Of a stretch of DNA of 64,000 nt, positions 10,534 through 22,400 are shown piece after piece (the first letter of the stretch is position 1; every line of letters starts with the position of its first letter). The notes below the pieces were generated by a model. The model saw only the letters and a program-made list of their open reading frames with translations. It searched no databases and had not been told where the DNA came from. The stretch spans positions 69,499,836 through 69,563,835 of the forward strand of contig CM061063.1 of the NCBI GenBank assembly GCA_030762895.1, given 5' to 3'. Source of the stretch: Sophora flavescens (lineage: Eukaryota; Streptophyta; Magnoliopsida; Fabales; Fabaceae). A program made the position numbers and the translations under genes.

Positions 10534-11909
10534 TGTTGAGTCACTGGCAAGTGTACCGAGTCGTCGCAAGTAATAAAATAAATCACGGTAAGTAATTACC
10601 GAGGTCGAACACAAGGATTGGGCTACCAATTCTACCAATTTTCAAGAAATCCAATAAGTTTGGCCAAGTAACAGCAGTGGTTGAGAAGAGAGAGAGAATA
10701 GGATCGCAATTCAAATAACAAATCAAATAGAGGATAAAGAATTACAATCTGGAATTAAATATCTAAGGTCACAGTTCCATCTACCCAATCATGCATAGTA
10801 CCCAAGTGATGATGATTCCCTCCCTAAGTTCAATTACAATGTCAACCAGGACCCCCAAATTCTCCTAATGACACTGTCGTTCTCAATAGGACGTATTCAA
10901 CGATTGAGTTAATTACTTAGTAGGTCTCATAACCCAATCATTAAACTCTATTAAATCTAGTTCCTATAAGGTTGCACCGATCTCCTATTCACTCTCATGC
11001 AATATTCGATCAATGATCCCAATTCAAGTTCTAAACGCGAATTGCCTACTAAGCCTCATCAACGTTAACTAGTCAATCACGCATGCATATGATCAACACA
11101 ATAAAAATCAGAATTGGAAAACATGAATTGAGAATAAGGAGAGAAACATACATCACATTGAACTACACCATCATGGGTGGTTTCATTGATCCCTTAGACA
11201 AGGGGATTAGCTCCTCATGCTTGTAACAAGACACAAACAATTAGAGTTCATCCTAAATGTACAATAAGAAAATAAAATAAGGAGACGCAGCTCCAGAGAA
11301 CAAGGATTCTCCAAAAAGGATCTAAAAACAAGTGGTTGACCAAAAGTTCTTTCAATCTTCCCTAAAACAGCAATTTTTAGATTTCAGAATCTGCGTGCCG
11401 CTCGCGAGGCGAGTAGCCTCTCGCGAGGCAAATTTCAGTTTTGGCTCCATCCCGAGTTTGAATACTCGCGAGGCGAGGTAGTGTTTCGCGAGGCGAGACA
11501 GAGAGGATGACATTTTTGGCACAGTCGGACCTTCGGACTCGCGAGGCGAGATGGTGATTCGCGGGCGAGACAGAGAGAGGTGACATTTCTTTGTTCAGTG
11601 CTGGTCTTCGAGGCTCGCGAGGCGAGCTCCTGTTTGCGAGGCGAAACCTTCAGAATTGGTTTTCACTATTTTCTTCGTTTTCCTTGACTCTAAGAGCTTC
11701 ACTTTTAACCTGAAACAATCAAAAGAAAACGAAAAGCGTAATTCTACTCAAAATAGACTAAAAACTACTAAAAATGTATAAAACGAGTCAAAGTCTAACT
11801 TAGGAACAAAACAAGGCCAATTTGGGAGATTAGCGAGGGTGACTCGCCCAATTAGGCACAAAATATACCCCTTTTCTAGCTGGAAACTAGATGAGCCAGA
11901 GGCTTATCA
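10534..11909 (-). repeat. E2 5' LTR
   Basis: This is 1376 bp and pairs with 4212-5565. The palindrome array at about 11395-11646 has one more unit than the 3' LTR (an extra segment around 11400-11425). The TATA-like box seen in the 3' LTR is altered here near 11370 (TCTAAAAATT on the minus strand). The promoter of this copy may therefore be weaker. Confidence 0.9.
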
Positions 11910-12600
11910 ACTAGCAGCATCTAAAATATTTATGTCCATTGGCAGCAATCCCTCATAAAAGTACTGAATAAGTAGTTGCTCAGAAATCAGGTGCTGAGGA
12001 CAACTGGATACCAACTTCTTGAATCTCTCCCAATACTCGGCCAATGACTCATTGCCTTGTCTAATGCCACATATTTCCTTCCTGATTGATGCAGCTCTGG
12101 AAGCAGGGAAGTATCTCTCTAGGAAGACCTTCTTCAAATCATTTCAGGTTGTAACAGAATTCGGTTCAAGGTAGTACAACCAATCCTTCGCAGCACCTTG
12201 AAGTGAGAATGGGAAGGCTCTCAGCATGATATGATCTTCTGTTATTCCTTCTGGTCTCAAGGGTGTAGAGCAGACAACCTGGAATTCCTTCAGATGTTTA
12301 TGTGGATCCTCACCTGCAAGACCACTAAACCTTGGCAACAAGTGTATCAAACCAGATTTTAATTCAAAGGGAGCAACAACATCAGCATATTCAATACATA
12401 ACCCATTATAATTAACATCAGGGGCAGCAAGCTATCTTAATGTTCTTTGATCAGCCATGTTATCAAGTGCAGGTGCAGAATTAGAATTACTACTGGTTGG
12501 TGAACTAGTGCTAGCCTGAATTGCTCTACGGCGTGTGTGCAGTGTTCTCTCAATTTCAGGATCAAATTCAAACAATTCAGAACACCCAGACCTAGTAGCC
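11910..12600 (-). pseudogene. E1 gag, N-terminal part
   Basis: On the minus strand a candidate start MADQRTLR lies at about 12458. It is followed by a stop, the capsid region (HLLPRFSGLAGEDPHKHLKE, LRAFPFSLQGAAKDWLYYL), a second stop near 12145, then VFLERYFPASRAASIRKEI and YFYEGLLPMDINILDAAS, where E2 interrupts. This is the retrotransposon gag domain. The stop near 12145 is TGA at a position where Athila gags usually have Trp, which fits a G-to-A change. Confidence 0.75.
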
Positions 12601-12652
12601 AGAACTAATTCAGCAGAAAATCAAAAATAAAATGCAAGAATAACAACCAGAG

Positions 12653-12670
12653 TCCCGAGCAACGGCGCCA
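12653..12670 (-). other. E1 primer binding site
   Basis: The minus strand reads TGGCGCCGTTGCTCGGGA, two bases different from the E2 and E3 PBS, 4 nt after the LTR end. Confidence 0.85.
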
Positions 12671-12674
12671 ATTT

Positions 12675-13960
12675 TGACACGCTGTCGCACACGGGTCAAA
12701 AAGCGAGTGGTTTGTAAAAACTGTAGTCAGGGAGCGACAACTCGAGTATCGTCTCACAAGGACTCTTGGATTGTTATTCGCAGAAAAATCAGTTTTGGGG
12801 GGGTGTTTTTCAGATTGAGAGATTCAATAAAAAGAACGATGCAATTAAGAAATAAGTGAATATCAATGATCAAAACGATTAATCTACTGTTCTCAGTTTC
12901 CCACTATCATCGATTCATATAATTCCCATGCCCTAAGCGGATTCTAATCCCTTTTCGATTGTAGCAACAATTAACAAGCGAAATTGGCACTACACGATAT
13001 ATGTTCCCCATTCCCGAATTAAGCAAACGGGTTAAAGCACTCGTGAATTAAGCAAACACGATTGAACACACGCGAATTAAGCAAACGTGATTAGATATAG
13101 GAACATAAAATCATCGAAACAAATCAATACCTATTCTATATAATCCTGAATTAAGCAAACAGAACATACAGCATATTATTGAATGGAATAAGCACAATAA
13201 TCCGGGAATTACAGAATCTCAAGTGTCGTCTGAACCAGATTACAGAAGATTAATCCAAGGTTATTAGTTCTCCATCACATAAATGACAATAACCTAAAAG
13301 TATAGTATAAACAAATAAAAACAGGATGATTTTATGTCTTCTGCATTCCTATTTATAAAGAGGCCGCGCGTCACAGCCTTGATGGCCGTCACGGCCAGGC
13401 CGTGACTGCTTCTGTCAAGGGCGCGCATTCAAATTCTGGTCCGTCACGGCCGTGATGCCTATCACGTCTAGGCCGTGATCTCTTCTGACTTTGGGTGCTC
13501 ATCTGTCATGGCCGTGACCTCCATCACGGCTGGGCCGTGATCAACTCTGACTTTCTGGGTCTTCTCATCACGCCCATGATGTGTGTCACGCCTGGGCCGT
13601 GATGCTTTCTGACTTTCATGATCTCCTCATCACGCCCGTGATATGTGTCACGGCTGGGTCGTGATCCTTTCTGTCTTCCATGGGTAGCTCATCACATCCG
13701 TGACCAGTGTCACGGCCTGGGCGTGATGGCCTCTACTTCAGGTGTTCTTCCCTTCTTGCTTTTCCTATCAACCTGAAAACATGAAATAGCAGTAAGTGCT
13801 TTATTTGACTCAAAATCAACTAAAATACCCTAAAACTACTTAAGAGACTCAAAATGTTGCTTGAGGACAATTACATCAAAATTTGGGTGAAATCGAGATT
13901 AAACTCGAATAAAACCTATGGTCTTACTAGTTAAAAACTAGTCGAGCCAGAGGCTGATCA
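12675..13960 (-). repeat. E1 5' LTR
   Basis: This is 1286 bp with TG...CA ends (TGATCAGCC… and …GCGTGTCA on the minus strand). A TATAAATA box (minus) lies at 13350-13357, preceded in element sense by a CACGGCCGTG-type array at about 13366-13730. The region after the TATA box holds repeated TTTGCTTAATTC words (about 13020-13160) and a C-rich tract opposite 12796. Confidence 0.9.
13366..13730 (-). promoter_or_regulatory. U3 palindrome array in E1 5' LTR
   Basis: This is the same array as at 250-615, with scattered C-to-T and G-to-A differences that break individual dyads. Examples are a CATGGCCGTGA and a CACATCCGTGA where the sister copy has CACGGCCGTGA-like units. Confidence 0.6.
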
Positions 13961-14420
13961 CCAGGCCCCACTACAACCTTTAAAAGACCTTTTGATGTTG
14001 CATGCATGTTTTCGTGGGAACCTTGTTTGAGATGAAAATCAAATTCATGGGAAGTGCTCTTGAAATGTGAACTTGAGTGAAAAATTCATAGCCTAGACAA
14101 ACTGAGCGAATGAGTGAAACATCCAATGCCCTTGTGAGGATGGCGATTGTTTGAATTTGGTGATCTCCCTTTTGTGTGTAACTTGGATCTTCAACTTAGA
14201 TTAATGATTGCATGAATGATGTAATTCTCAATGTTTTAAAGTAGATGAATGTGGGGGTTACATTGTTGCAGAAGGGGGGGAAACGTTGAAGAGAAATTGT
14301 TTTGTTGTAATTGCATGGAATTTGTGTGAAATAGATTAAATCTTTTAAGCTTGCCAAGTTTGAGTCCTTTTTGAGTTTTAGTTTGCTTGGGGACAAGTAA
14401 AGTTTAAGTTTGGGGTATTT

Positions 14421-15757
14421 TGATCAGCCTCTGGCTCACCTAGTTTTTAAGTAGTAAGACCATAGGTTTTATTCGAGTTTAATCTCGATTTCGCCCAAAA
14501 TTTGATGTAATTGTCCTCAAGCAACATTTTGAGTCTCTTAAGTAGTTTTAGGGTATTTTAGTTGATTTTGAGTCAAATAAAGCACTTACTTCTATTTCAT
14601 GTTTTTAGGATAATAAGAAGACCAAAAAGGGAAGGACACCTGAAGCAGAAGCCATCACGCCCAGGCCGTGACACTAGTCACGGCCGTGATGAGCTACCCA
14701 TGGAAGACAGAAGGGATCACGGCTCAGTCGTGATACACATCACGGGCGTGATGAGAAAATCATGAAAGTCAGAAAGCATCATGGCCCAGGCGTGACACCC
14801 ATCACGGGCGTGCTGGGTAGTCTCCAAAGATCAGAAAGTATCACGGCCCAGCCGTGATACCCATCACGGGCGTGATGAGAAGACACAGGAAGTCAGAATT
14901 GATCGTGGCCCTGCCGTGATGAAGGTCACTACCGTGACAGATCAGCACCCATGGACAGAAGCCATCACGGCCGTGACGAACCAGAATTTGAATGCGTGCC
15001 CTTGGCAGAATTGGTCACGGCCTGGCCGTGGCGGCCATCACGGCCGTGATGCGCAGCCTCTTTATAAAACAGGAGCACAGCAGACACAAAAGACATCCAA
15101 TTTTCACAGTTTTACATAAATTTTCTAGGTTTTGTTATACCCTTGATGGAGAACTAATTCCCTTGGGTTAATCTGCTGTAATCGGGTTCCGCCGACACTT
15201 GAGATTCTGTAATTCCCGGATTAATTTGCTTCTTCCTTTCAATACTATCCTGTACATTATGTTTGCTTAATTCAGGATTATATAGAATAGGTATTGATTT
15301 GTTTCGATGATTTTATGTTCCTATATCTAATCGTGTTTTCTTAATTCGCGTGTGTTCAATCGTGTTTGCTTAATTCACGAGTGCTTGAACCCGTTTGCTT
15401 AATTCGGGAATTGGGAACATATATCGTGTAGTGCCAATTTCGCTTGCTAATTGTCGCTACAATCGAAATGGGATTAGAATCCGCTTAGGGCATGGGAATT
15501 ATATGAATCGATGATAGTGGGAAACCGAGAATAGTAGATTAATCGTTTTGATCGTTGATATTCACTTATTTCTTAGTTGCCTCGTTCTTTTAATTGAATC
15601 TCTCAACCTGAAACCCCTCCCCCACCCCCTACCCCCCAAAACTGATTTTTCCGAGAATAACAATCCAAGAGTCCTTGTGAGACGATACTCGAGTTGTCGC
15701 TCCCTGACTACAGTTTTTACAAACCACTCGCTTTTTGACCCGTGTGCGACAGCGTGT
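14421..15757 (+). repeat. E4 3' LTR
   Basis: This is 1337 bp, the same family as the E1 LTRs in opposite orientation. The palindrome array is at 14652-15050 and TATAAAAC at 15063-15070. TTTGCTTAATTC repeats follow at about 15330-15400, then a C-rich run at 15617-15640. The end GTGTGCGACAGCGTGTC is shared with E1 and E3. Confidence 0.9.
14652..15050 (+). promoter_or_regulatory. U3 palindrome array in E4 LTR
   Basis: This is the clearest copy of the CACGGCCGTG array. Units pair ATCACGGCCCAGCCGTGAT with CATCACGGGCGTGATG and are followed by an AGTCAGAAAG-like spacer, with a period near 70 bp. The last dyad ends 12 bases before TATAAAAC. Confidence 0.65.
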
Positions 15758-16902
15758 CCGAGACTGACCCCAATAGGAAAAATCTTCCTACTATACCTGA
15801 GAGAAGGGAAAGATCATCTAAGCATGTCCCCATGATCATGCCAAGGGACACAAAATGGGTGTCCTTTGAGCATTCCAGAATCTATGGGAGGGTTGCTGAC
15901 TTGTTTCTAGATCAGCTCTACTATGATATGCTAAAGTGGATGTTCAGTCAAATCAAAGCTGATAGAGCTGCAAATTTTGTCCCTCCATCCTGGCTGAGGC
16001 ATTATGAAGCAACCAGGATTGGAATCAAGCCCTACAGGATCTGTCCGAGATTACCAATGCTGGATCTTAATAAGGACAAGGACTTTAAGAACAGAAGATT
16101 CAAGGGAGTAATGCCTGAAGCTGAGTTAGCATTGCTTGATCTTGATCAAAAGACCTTTGACTACTCAATGTTGGATTTCCTTCTAAATACTGAATCCATT
16201 GAGTTGATCAATGAGCACAGAGCTGCTGACTTCTGGAAGTCTCACATAATACACTGCACCAGAGAGGCATCTTCCTCTAGTTTGTCTGAAGAAGAAAAGG
16301 AGGATATTCCTAAAGTCAGAGGAAAGTTTGGTCTCTCACACTTTAGATATATGATCTATAAAGACCTCTGGGGACTTCCAATTAACAGTAGGAATGTGGA
16401 ATTTATCTACCCTATTAAATGGGCAAAGGAGATCACAGTAAAACTCAAACCTACTCCAAAGCTTATCACAGATGAACTTGTTGCTGAAGAAAATGGTCAA
16501 ATTGTCATTGCTGATAATTTAGAAGATATTGCTGAATCATGCCACCAACAGAGCTCATCAGAAAGGCAATCTTCTCAACCTTTAGCACTGGTTGTAATGC
16601 ACCCTGAATATCAGTCAAGAACTCTAAGCACTTTTCAAGAGTCTGCAGAAAGCTCAAGGCAACAGACTCTGCCATCTAATATTGAAGAAGTTCTAGGAAA
16701 ACTGGTTGATGAAAAGGTTGGCAAGTTAGTTGATGAAAAGGTTGACAAGATAGCTGAAAAGATCAAGGAGGATGTCCATAAGCAAGTTCAAACTTCAATG
16801 GCTCCAACCTTAGAGGTTGTGAATAAAATGATTGAATTCCTCATGGACTTCAAGAAGAGTCAAACTCAGAACCCTCCTCCTCCACCACCTCCTTCTGCTT
16901 AG
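15758..16902 (+). pseudogene. SR-A: downstream (env-like) ORF of a SIRE-type copia element, 5' truncated
   Basis: About 381 codons stay open, but the true start is lost at the junction with the E4 LTR, so the first residues of any ATG-to-stop call here are E4 sequence. The body has no domain I can name with certainty. It is basic and charged, with WVSFEHSRIYGRVADLFLDQ near the start and a Ser/Glu-rich stretch mid-way. A heptad-like segment follows (KLVDEKVGKLVDEKVDKIAE), and the protein ends in a proline run. There is no signal peptide or convincing membrane segment, so 'env-like' refers only to position: SIRE/Maximus elements carry an extra ORF between pol and the 3' LTR. The SIRE-type polypurine tract and LTR directly downstream support this. 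Confidence 0.55.
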
Positions 16903-17314
16903 CCTTTATTTTTTTTCTTCTTCTTTTCTTAATCTTTACTATCTTTTGTACTAGCAATGATGATCCTCTCCTTTTACCTTTTTGGCTGATGACAAAAAGG
17001 GGGAGAAAGGAAAGAAAAAAGAATTATATATATAAAGTCTGTTTTTGAAAAGCTCTTATGTGTTTGCATTTGCATGTTCTCTTCTACTTGATAAATTGCT
17101 CTGATATACTTATGTTTACTTATTTGCTTTGATATCTGCTGCTCTTATACTTATGTTAATATAGATTCTAAGAATGATAAGCGGTTGCACCTATCTATTA
17201 GCTTATAAGTTTGCTTAAATATTTGAATGCTTTGTCTTAGGGGGAGCCCTGCAAGCTCTCTTAGACTTTGTTTTTCAAATTTAATTAGTTTTGACACATC
17301 AAAAAGGGGGAGAT
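16903..17314 (+). other. SR-A 3' untranslated region and polypurine tract
   Basis: This is non-coding and includes two AAAAAGGGGGAG-type purine tracts, at about 16996-17007 and 17301-17314. The second directly precedes the LTR and is the likely plus-strand priming site. The doubled tract also occurs in SR-B (45143 and 45383). Confidence 0.7.
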
Positions 17315-18400
17315 TGTTGAAACCAAAGTGGTTTTGGATTTAATAATCTCTAAGTTTTAATGCTAACAAAAGGATTAAATTTTCTTGGCAAAATGTTAGT
17401 TGAGATCTAACATGTGCTTTCAGTAATGCAGGAACACTTTAATAAGTAAAATAAACTTGGGATAAGTTCAAATAGAAAAATACGCGTCCAACCCTGTAGA
17501 CAGGCTGCTCAAATACTTTAGTAAAGTTGCTTAGTCATTTAATAAAGTAGATTGGTTTTCTTAAGTAGACGAGGCACTAAATATTTACTAGATAAATACC
17601 TAAATAAATTGTTAGGTACAGCAAGTCCAAAGACTTGAAAATAAGCACGTCCATCTTGCCACGTAAGCAGAGTGAAGTAATTAGTTGAAGAAAATGAAGT
17701 AAACACAAAGTAATCTAGTAGACGAGCTTTAACCGCCACATCACTAGACGGAGATATAACTCATTAAGGAATAGCAAGTCCGAAGACTTGATAGATAAGA
17801 GGATATGCAACATCATCAGACGAGGAAAGTAAAATATAGAACAGATTTGGACTCTCATATGAATGAGTAGACAGAGTTTTTTTTAGACGAGCTCCATCTT
17901 TGAATGAATTAATAGCAATCTGAATCTCTTATATTTATTTCAAATGATTGATATTTATTTCATTAGAATATTTGTTCTTCATATTTGTTTTATCTGCTTT
18001 AATGTTTCACCTTGTTGTAAAAGAAACATAGTACAATCAAGAAATGCAAAAAGCAGAATCGTACAAAGAAGATACTGCAAAACGATCGTACAATGACAAC
18101 TCTATGACTGAAAAAGCTGGATTATACAAAAAAGAGGAACAACAAGTGCTCAAGCTGCAATACTCAGAGGAATGAACCTCCAAATTCATGCTACCTCGAT
18201 AACCAAGAGTACTATTCAGCATTGCTACAATCAAGCTATCAGTCACAATGGATATCATGCATTGAATGCTATCTCTAAACGGGATTATTCAAAGTTACCG
18301 TTGAAGAAATACAAGTGAAGAAGAAGGTCACTATAAATTGAAGTTACCGTTGAAGAAATAGCGTTGAAGTTACCGTTGTAGGAAATAATAAACCTTTGCA
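17315..18400 (+). repeat. SR-A 3' LTR, right end uncertain
   Basis: It begins TGTTGAAACCAAAG right after the polypurine tract. Internal features are GACGAG-containing words (17570, 17725, 17890), AGCAAGTC(C)GAAGACTTGA repeats (17620, 17785) and three copies of GAAGTTACCGTTGAAG-like sequence at 18291-18383. A CTATAAATT box lies near 18332. No LTR end of the form CA followed by a Met-tRNA PBS is seen, so the right border is a guess. Confidence 0.5.
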
Positions 18401-19485
18401 TGAGTTTGGACATTGGGCACTAAAAACTTGAACTTAAAGAAGAAGTCTACTATAATTTTACCATGCGATGCAACCCATTTGAGAGGAAAGCTTGCTAATG
18501 ACGTGGGGACCTTGCTAAATGTAAATCCAGATTCATTGTGAATTGGAATTTCAAATGGAACATGAGAAAGCTCCTGAAGGTTTAGTAATTGTGATAATAA
18601 AAGGAATAAAAAAGTAACGTAAGGAAATAAAGAGGAAGGCAGCGTGAATGGTCTTGGGGGGAAAAAATAACATACAAGGAGAGCGGCGCACTGAACAGAA
18701 AAATGTGCACAACCGCAAGAAGAGAGGAATAGGAATTTCAGAGAGAGTTGAAGCTGGAAATTAGAGACTCAAGATGGCCTCCTTGTCTTCATCTTCTTCA
18801 TTTGGTTTTTCCTTTTTAATTATGTCTAGCTAATTTTCTGTTTTTAGAGGTAGATGGAACTGCTTAGATAACTTGTTTTGATTCTGGATAATTACTTGCT
18901 CTGGTTTGTTTAATTTCAAGAGTTTATTCACTGTTTTCATGTTTATCTACTGTATGAATTTTGCAATTGGGAAATTCGGACTCATGGTTGCTGTTTGTGA
19001 ATAAACGATTTACACGTGTTACTTAGGAATAAGAACTCAATCAAGTTAACTTTTTTTTTGAGTTGAAATCATTCTTAATGCTTCTGCTAATTATCTAATA
19101 CTCAAGGAATTGAATTTGTAATTTAGACAGAAAGATTTTCCACCAGAGGAATTAGGGGATAAATTACAAAACTCGGTTTCTTGAAATTGGATAAACTGTT
19201 CAAGTTATTTTCCAGGATTGAACAAGTAGGAAAGGCATGGAAATCGATCCTCTAACAATTTCTTCTTTGATTGTTAAAAGCCAATTATTCTATTGCTTAA
19301 TTTTCTCATTTGAAAAATAACAATTTTTTTTGTTCTTTGTTAAGTTTATGTTCTTAGTTATTGGCGAAAGCCAATTTCAAACCATTCGGTCGCTCAAACG
19401 AAGTTGAGTTGGTACATTAGTAGTTAACGGTTCAATCCCTGAGGATGATATTTTATTACTACAAAGCGATTTGGTGCACTTGCCA
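18401..19485 (+). repeat. Right end of an unclassified LTR, probably Athila/Tat-like
   Basis: There is no ORF. The sequence ends with CAATCCCTGAGGATGATA and then GGTGCACTTGCCA. This resembles the ends of Athila- and Ogre-type LTRs, though that comparison is from memory. Directly after it, TK integrase sequence starts. No PBS follows, so it is a 3' or solo LTR. The left border could not be placed, and no matching duplication of the bases after 19485 was found. Confidence 0.4.
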
Positions 19486-19489
19486 ATTT

Positions 19490-22400
19490 TCCTTAACAAG
19501 GGTCCAATGAATTTAAGAGTGGGCTTTCTGGATTGAATTACCCCCGCCAATCCCCAGTCGTAGGCGTGACTCTCAAGAGCACATGTTCCCCTTCCTCAAA
19601 CTCAAAAGGTCTTCTCTTCTCTTGTCAGCATTACTTTTCCGTCGACTCTAAGTTGTCCGCATTTTCTCCCTGAATCATCTTCACCTTTTTTTTGTTGTCA
19701 TTTGCACGATTTCTGGTCCCAATAATAAACTCTCACCATCCCGGTACCAACATAGTGGTGTTCTACACTGTCGGTCATATAAAGATTCATAGGGTGCCAT
19801 TCCTATGCTTGAGTGGAAACTGTTGTTATAAGTGAACTCTATCAGCGGTTGGAATTCATCCCAATTCCCAGTATTTTCCAACACACAAGCTCTCAATAAG
19901 TCCTCGAGTGATTGGATCATCCTCTCAGATTGTCCATCTGTTTGTGGATGATAGGCAAAACTCAATCTGCGTTTCATTTCTAGTGATTCTTGCAGACTTT
20001 GCCAAAACCTTGATGTAAACCTCGGATCACGATCCGAAATGATACTCGAAGGTATACCATGTAATCTGACAATTTCATCAATGTACAATTGAGCTAATCT
20101 TTCCATCGAAAACTTCATATTGAAAGGTAAAAAGTGAGCTGACTTGGTCAGTTGATCCGCTATTACCCATATAGCCTCATGCCCTTTTCGAGTCCTTGGT
20201 AAACTGGTTACAAAATCCATTGAGATACCATCCCATTTCCATTTTGGAATGTCTAAAGATTGTAGCATCCCCGCTGGACTCTGATGTTCAATCTTTACCT
20301 TTTGACATACCAAACACGAAGCAACATATTCCATTACATCTCTCTTCATCCCATACCACCAATACAATTGCTTGAGGTCTTGATACATCTTCGTGGCTCC
20401 TGGGTGTAAACTTAATTTACTCTTGTGAGCCTCTTCAAGAATCAATTTTCTAAGATCGGCATCATCTGGCACACAAATTCTTTCACCGAATCTCAAGATT
20501 CCATCTATTCCTTCTTTGAATTCCGACATTGCTCCTTGACGCACTAGTTCCCTTTCTCCTTGTAGGTATTGATCACCTTCTTGTTTCTCTCTTATATGGT
20601 CCATCAATCCATTTGAAACGATAATCCTACCTAAACGAAGCTTCCCTGGTGACGTCTCCAAAGTTAAACGCATATCTCGGAATTGTACCAACAACTCTTG
20701 TTCTTCGACCATCATTACAGTTGCATGTATTGACTTTCTACTCAAGGCATCTGCTACCACATTTGCCTTTCTAGGGTGATATTGTAGTTGGAAATCATAA
20801 TCCTTCAAGAATTCCAACCAACAACTCTGCCGCATGTTTAGCTCCTTCTGATCAAACAGGTACTTCAAATTTTTGTGATCACTGAAAACATTGAATGTCG
20901 GTCCATACAGATAATGTCTCCAGATCTTCAAACCAAAAACTACTGTTGCTAATTCCAAATCATGCGTAGGATAATTCCTCTCATGAATCTTTAACTGTCT
21001 TGAAGCATAAGCTACAACCTTCCGATTTTGCATCAGTACACAACCTAACCCCTGATGTGAAGCATCACAATAAACCTCAAGAGATTCCTTAGGATCAGGT
21101 AATGCTAATACAGGTGAAGTTGTCAACCTTCTCTTTAGCTCTTGAAAACTTTCTTCACATGCTTCAATCCATGTTAAAACTTGATCCATCCGAGTCAATT
21201 GGGTAAGAGGTCCTACTATCTTGGAGAATCCCTCAATGAATCTCCTATAGTATCCAGCCAAACCCATGAAACTACGGATCTCTGTTACCGTCTTTGGTCT
21301 TTCCCATTCTAAAACAGCTTCAACTTTCGATGGATCCACTACGATTCCTTCATGCGAGATGACATGACCTAAGAACCGAACTTGGTCTAACTAAAATTCA
21401 CACTTTTCTGGCTTCGCGTAAAGTTGTTTCTCCCTTAAGATTTGAAGAACTATATTGAGATGTTCAGCATGCTTTTCTTTGTTTGGAGAATAGATTAGAA
21501 CGTCATCGATAAAGACAATGACAAACTGATCTAAGTAAGGACGAAAAATCCTATTCATGTAATCCATGAATATCGCAGGAGCAATCGTCACTCCAAACGG
21601 CATCACCAGATACTCATAATGCCCATAGCGTGTCCGAAACACTGTCTTTGGAACATCCTCTACCTTCACACGGATCTGATGGTAGCCTGACCGTAGATCT
21701 ATCTTTGAGAAAACGGCTGCTCCACGCAACTGCTCCATTAAATCATCTATCATTGGAAGCAGATACTTGTTCTTGATAGTCACCTTGTTCGACTGACGGA
21801 AGTCCACACATAACTGAGAAGTTCCATATTTCTTCTTTACTAACAAGACTGAGGCTCCCCATGGTGATACACTCGGCCTAATAAACTCCTTCTTCATCAG
21901 CTCCACAAGTTGCTCTTTCAAGTTCTCTAGCTGAGATGATGACATACGATATGGTGCCATGGATATTGGTCCAGTGCCGGGTACCAGATCAATCGCGAAC
22001 TCGATGTCTCGAACAGGTGGCAATCCAGGTACATCTTCAGGAAAAACTTCTAGAAACTCATTGACGGCAGGTATGGACTCTAAGTCTAACTCATTCTTAA
22101 CGTCTAAGGAAAACAATAACATGTATCCTTGAGCTCCCTCTTTCAAAGAAGCTCTTACTTGACTAGCAGATAAAAATCCATAAATCTCATCATTAGGAAA
22201 AACTAAAGTTTTCTTAGCATAGTCTATCAAGATATGGTTGGAAGATAACTAATCCATGCCTAAAATTACATCTAACTGTATTAAAGGCAAACAGATCAGA
22301 TCTACAAGAAAATGTCTATCCTGAACAATGATAGGACAATTCAAACAAACAAAATTGACAATAACTGGCTTAGCAGTTGGGGTTGAAACAATCAGGTTAT

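Larger units (their letters stand above)
4212..11909 (-). mobile_element. E2: complete Athila-like Ty3/gypsy element with pol deletion, nested in E1 gag
   Basis: Two direct LTRs (4212-5565 and 10534-11909) flank gag, protease and a collapsed pol on the minus strand. The LTR ends are TG...CA. The flanks are ACTAT (4207-4211) and ACTAG (11910-11914), a 5-bp target-site duplication with one mismatch. The two LTRs look nearly identical by eye apart from one missing array unit, so the insertion is young relative to E1. Removing E2 and one copy of the duplication restores the open gag frame of E1 (…DAAS/GGVL…). Confidence 0.9.
1..13960 (-). mobile_element. E1: Athila-like Ty3/gypsy element, left end outside the window, interrupted by E2
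   Basis: Read on the minus strand the order is 5' LTR (13960-12675), PBS, gag, protease, a fused C-terminal domain, a non-coding 3' block, then the 3' LTR, which runs off the window at base 1. No reverse transcriptase, RNase H or integrase follows the protease. The element is therefore non-autonomous. Gag is split at 11910/4211 by complete element E2, and the reading frame resumes exactly across the gap, which proves the nesting. E1 itself sits in the 3' non-coding part of E4: flank 13961 onward is E4 sequence in the opposite orientation. Its target-site duplication cannot be checked because the left end is missing. The Athila assignment rests on the PBS type and the gag/protease style. Confidence 0.85.
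13961..15757 (+). mobile_element. E4: right end of an Athila-like element (3' internal block plus 3' LTR)
   Basis: 13961-14420 is the plus-strand version of the conserved 3' internal block, ending in the GGGG polypurine stretch. 14421-15757 is the LTR. The remainder of E4 lies left of the window, because E1 is inserted at 13960/13961. The LTR's final A is missing: it reads GCGTGTC and then runs into SR-A sequence. Confidence 0.8.

Noticed and set aside
14652..15050. CRISPR-like pattern of palindromic repeats and spacers
   Set aside because: The array lies inside a paired plant LTR, the units vary in length and sequence, and there are no cas genes. It is a U3 promoter array.
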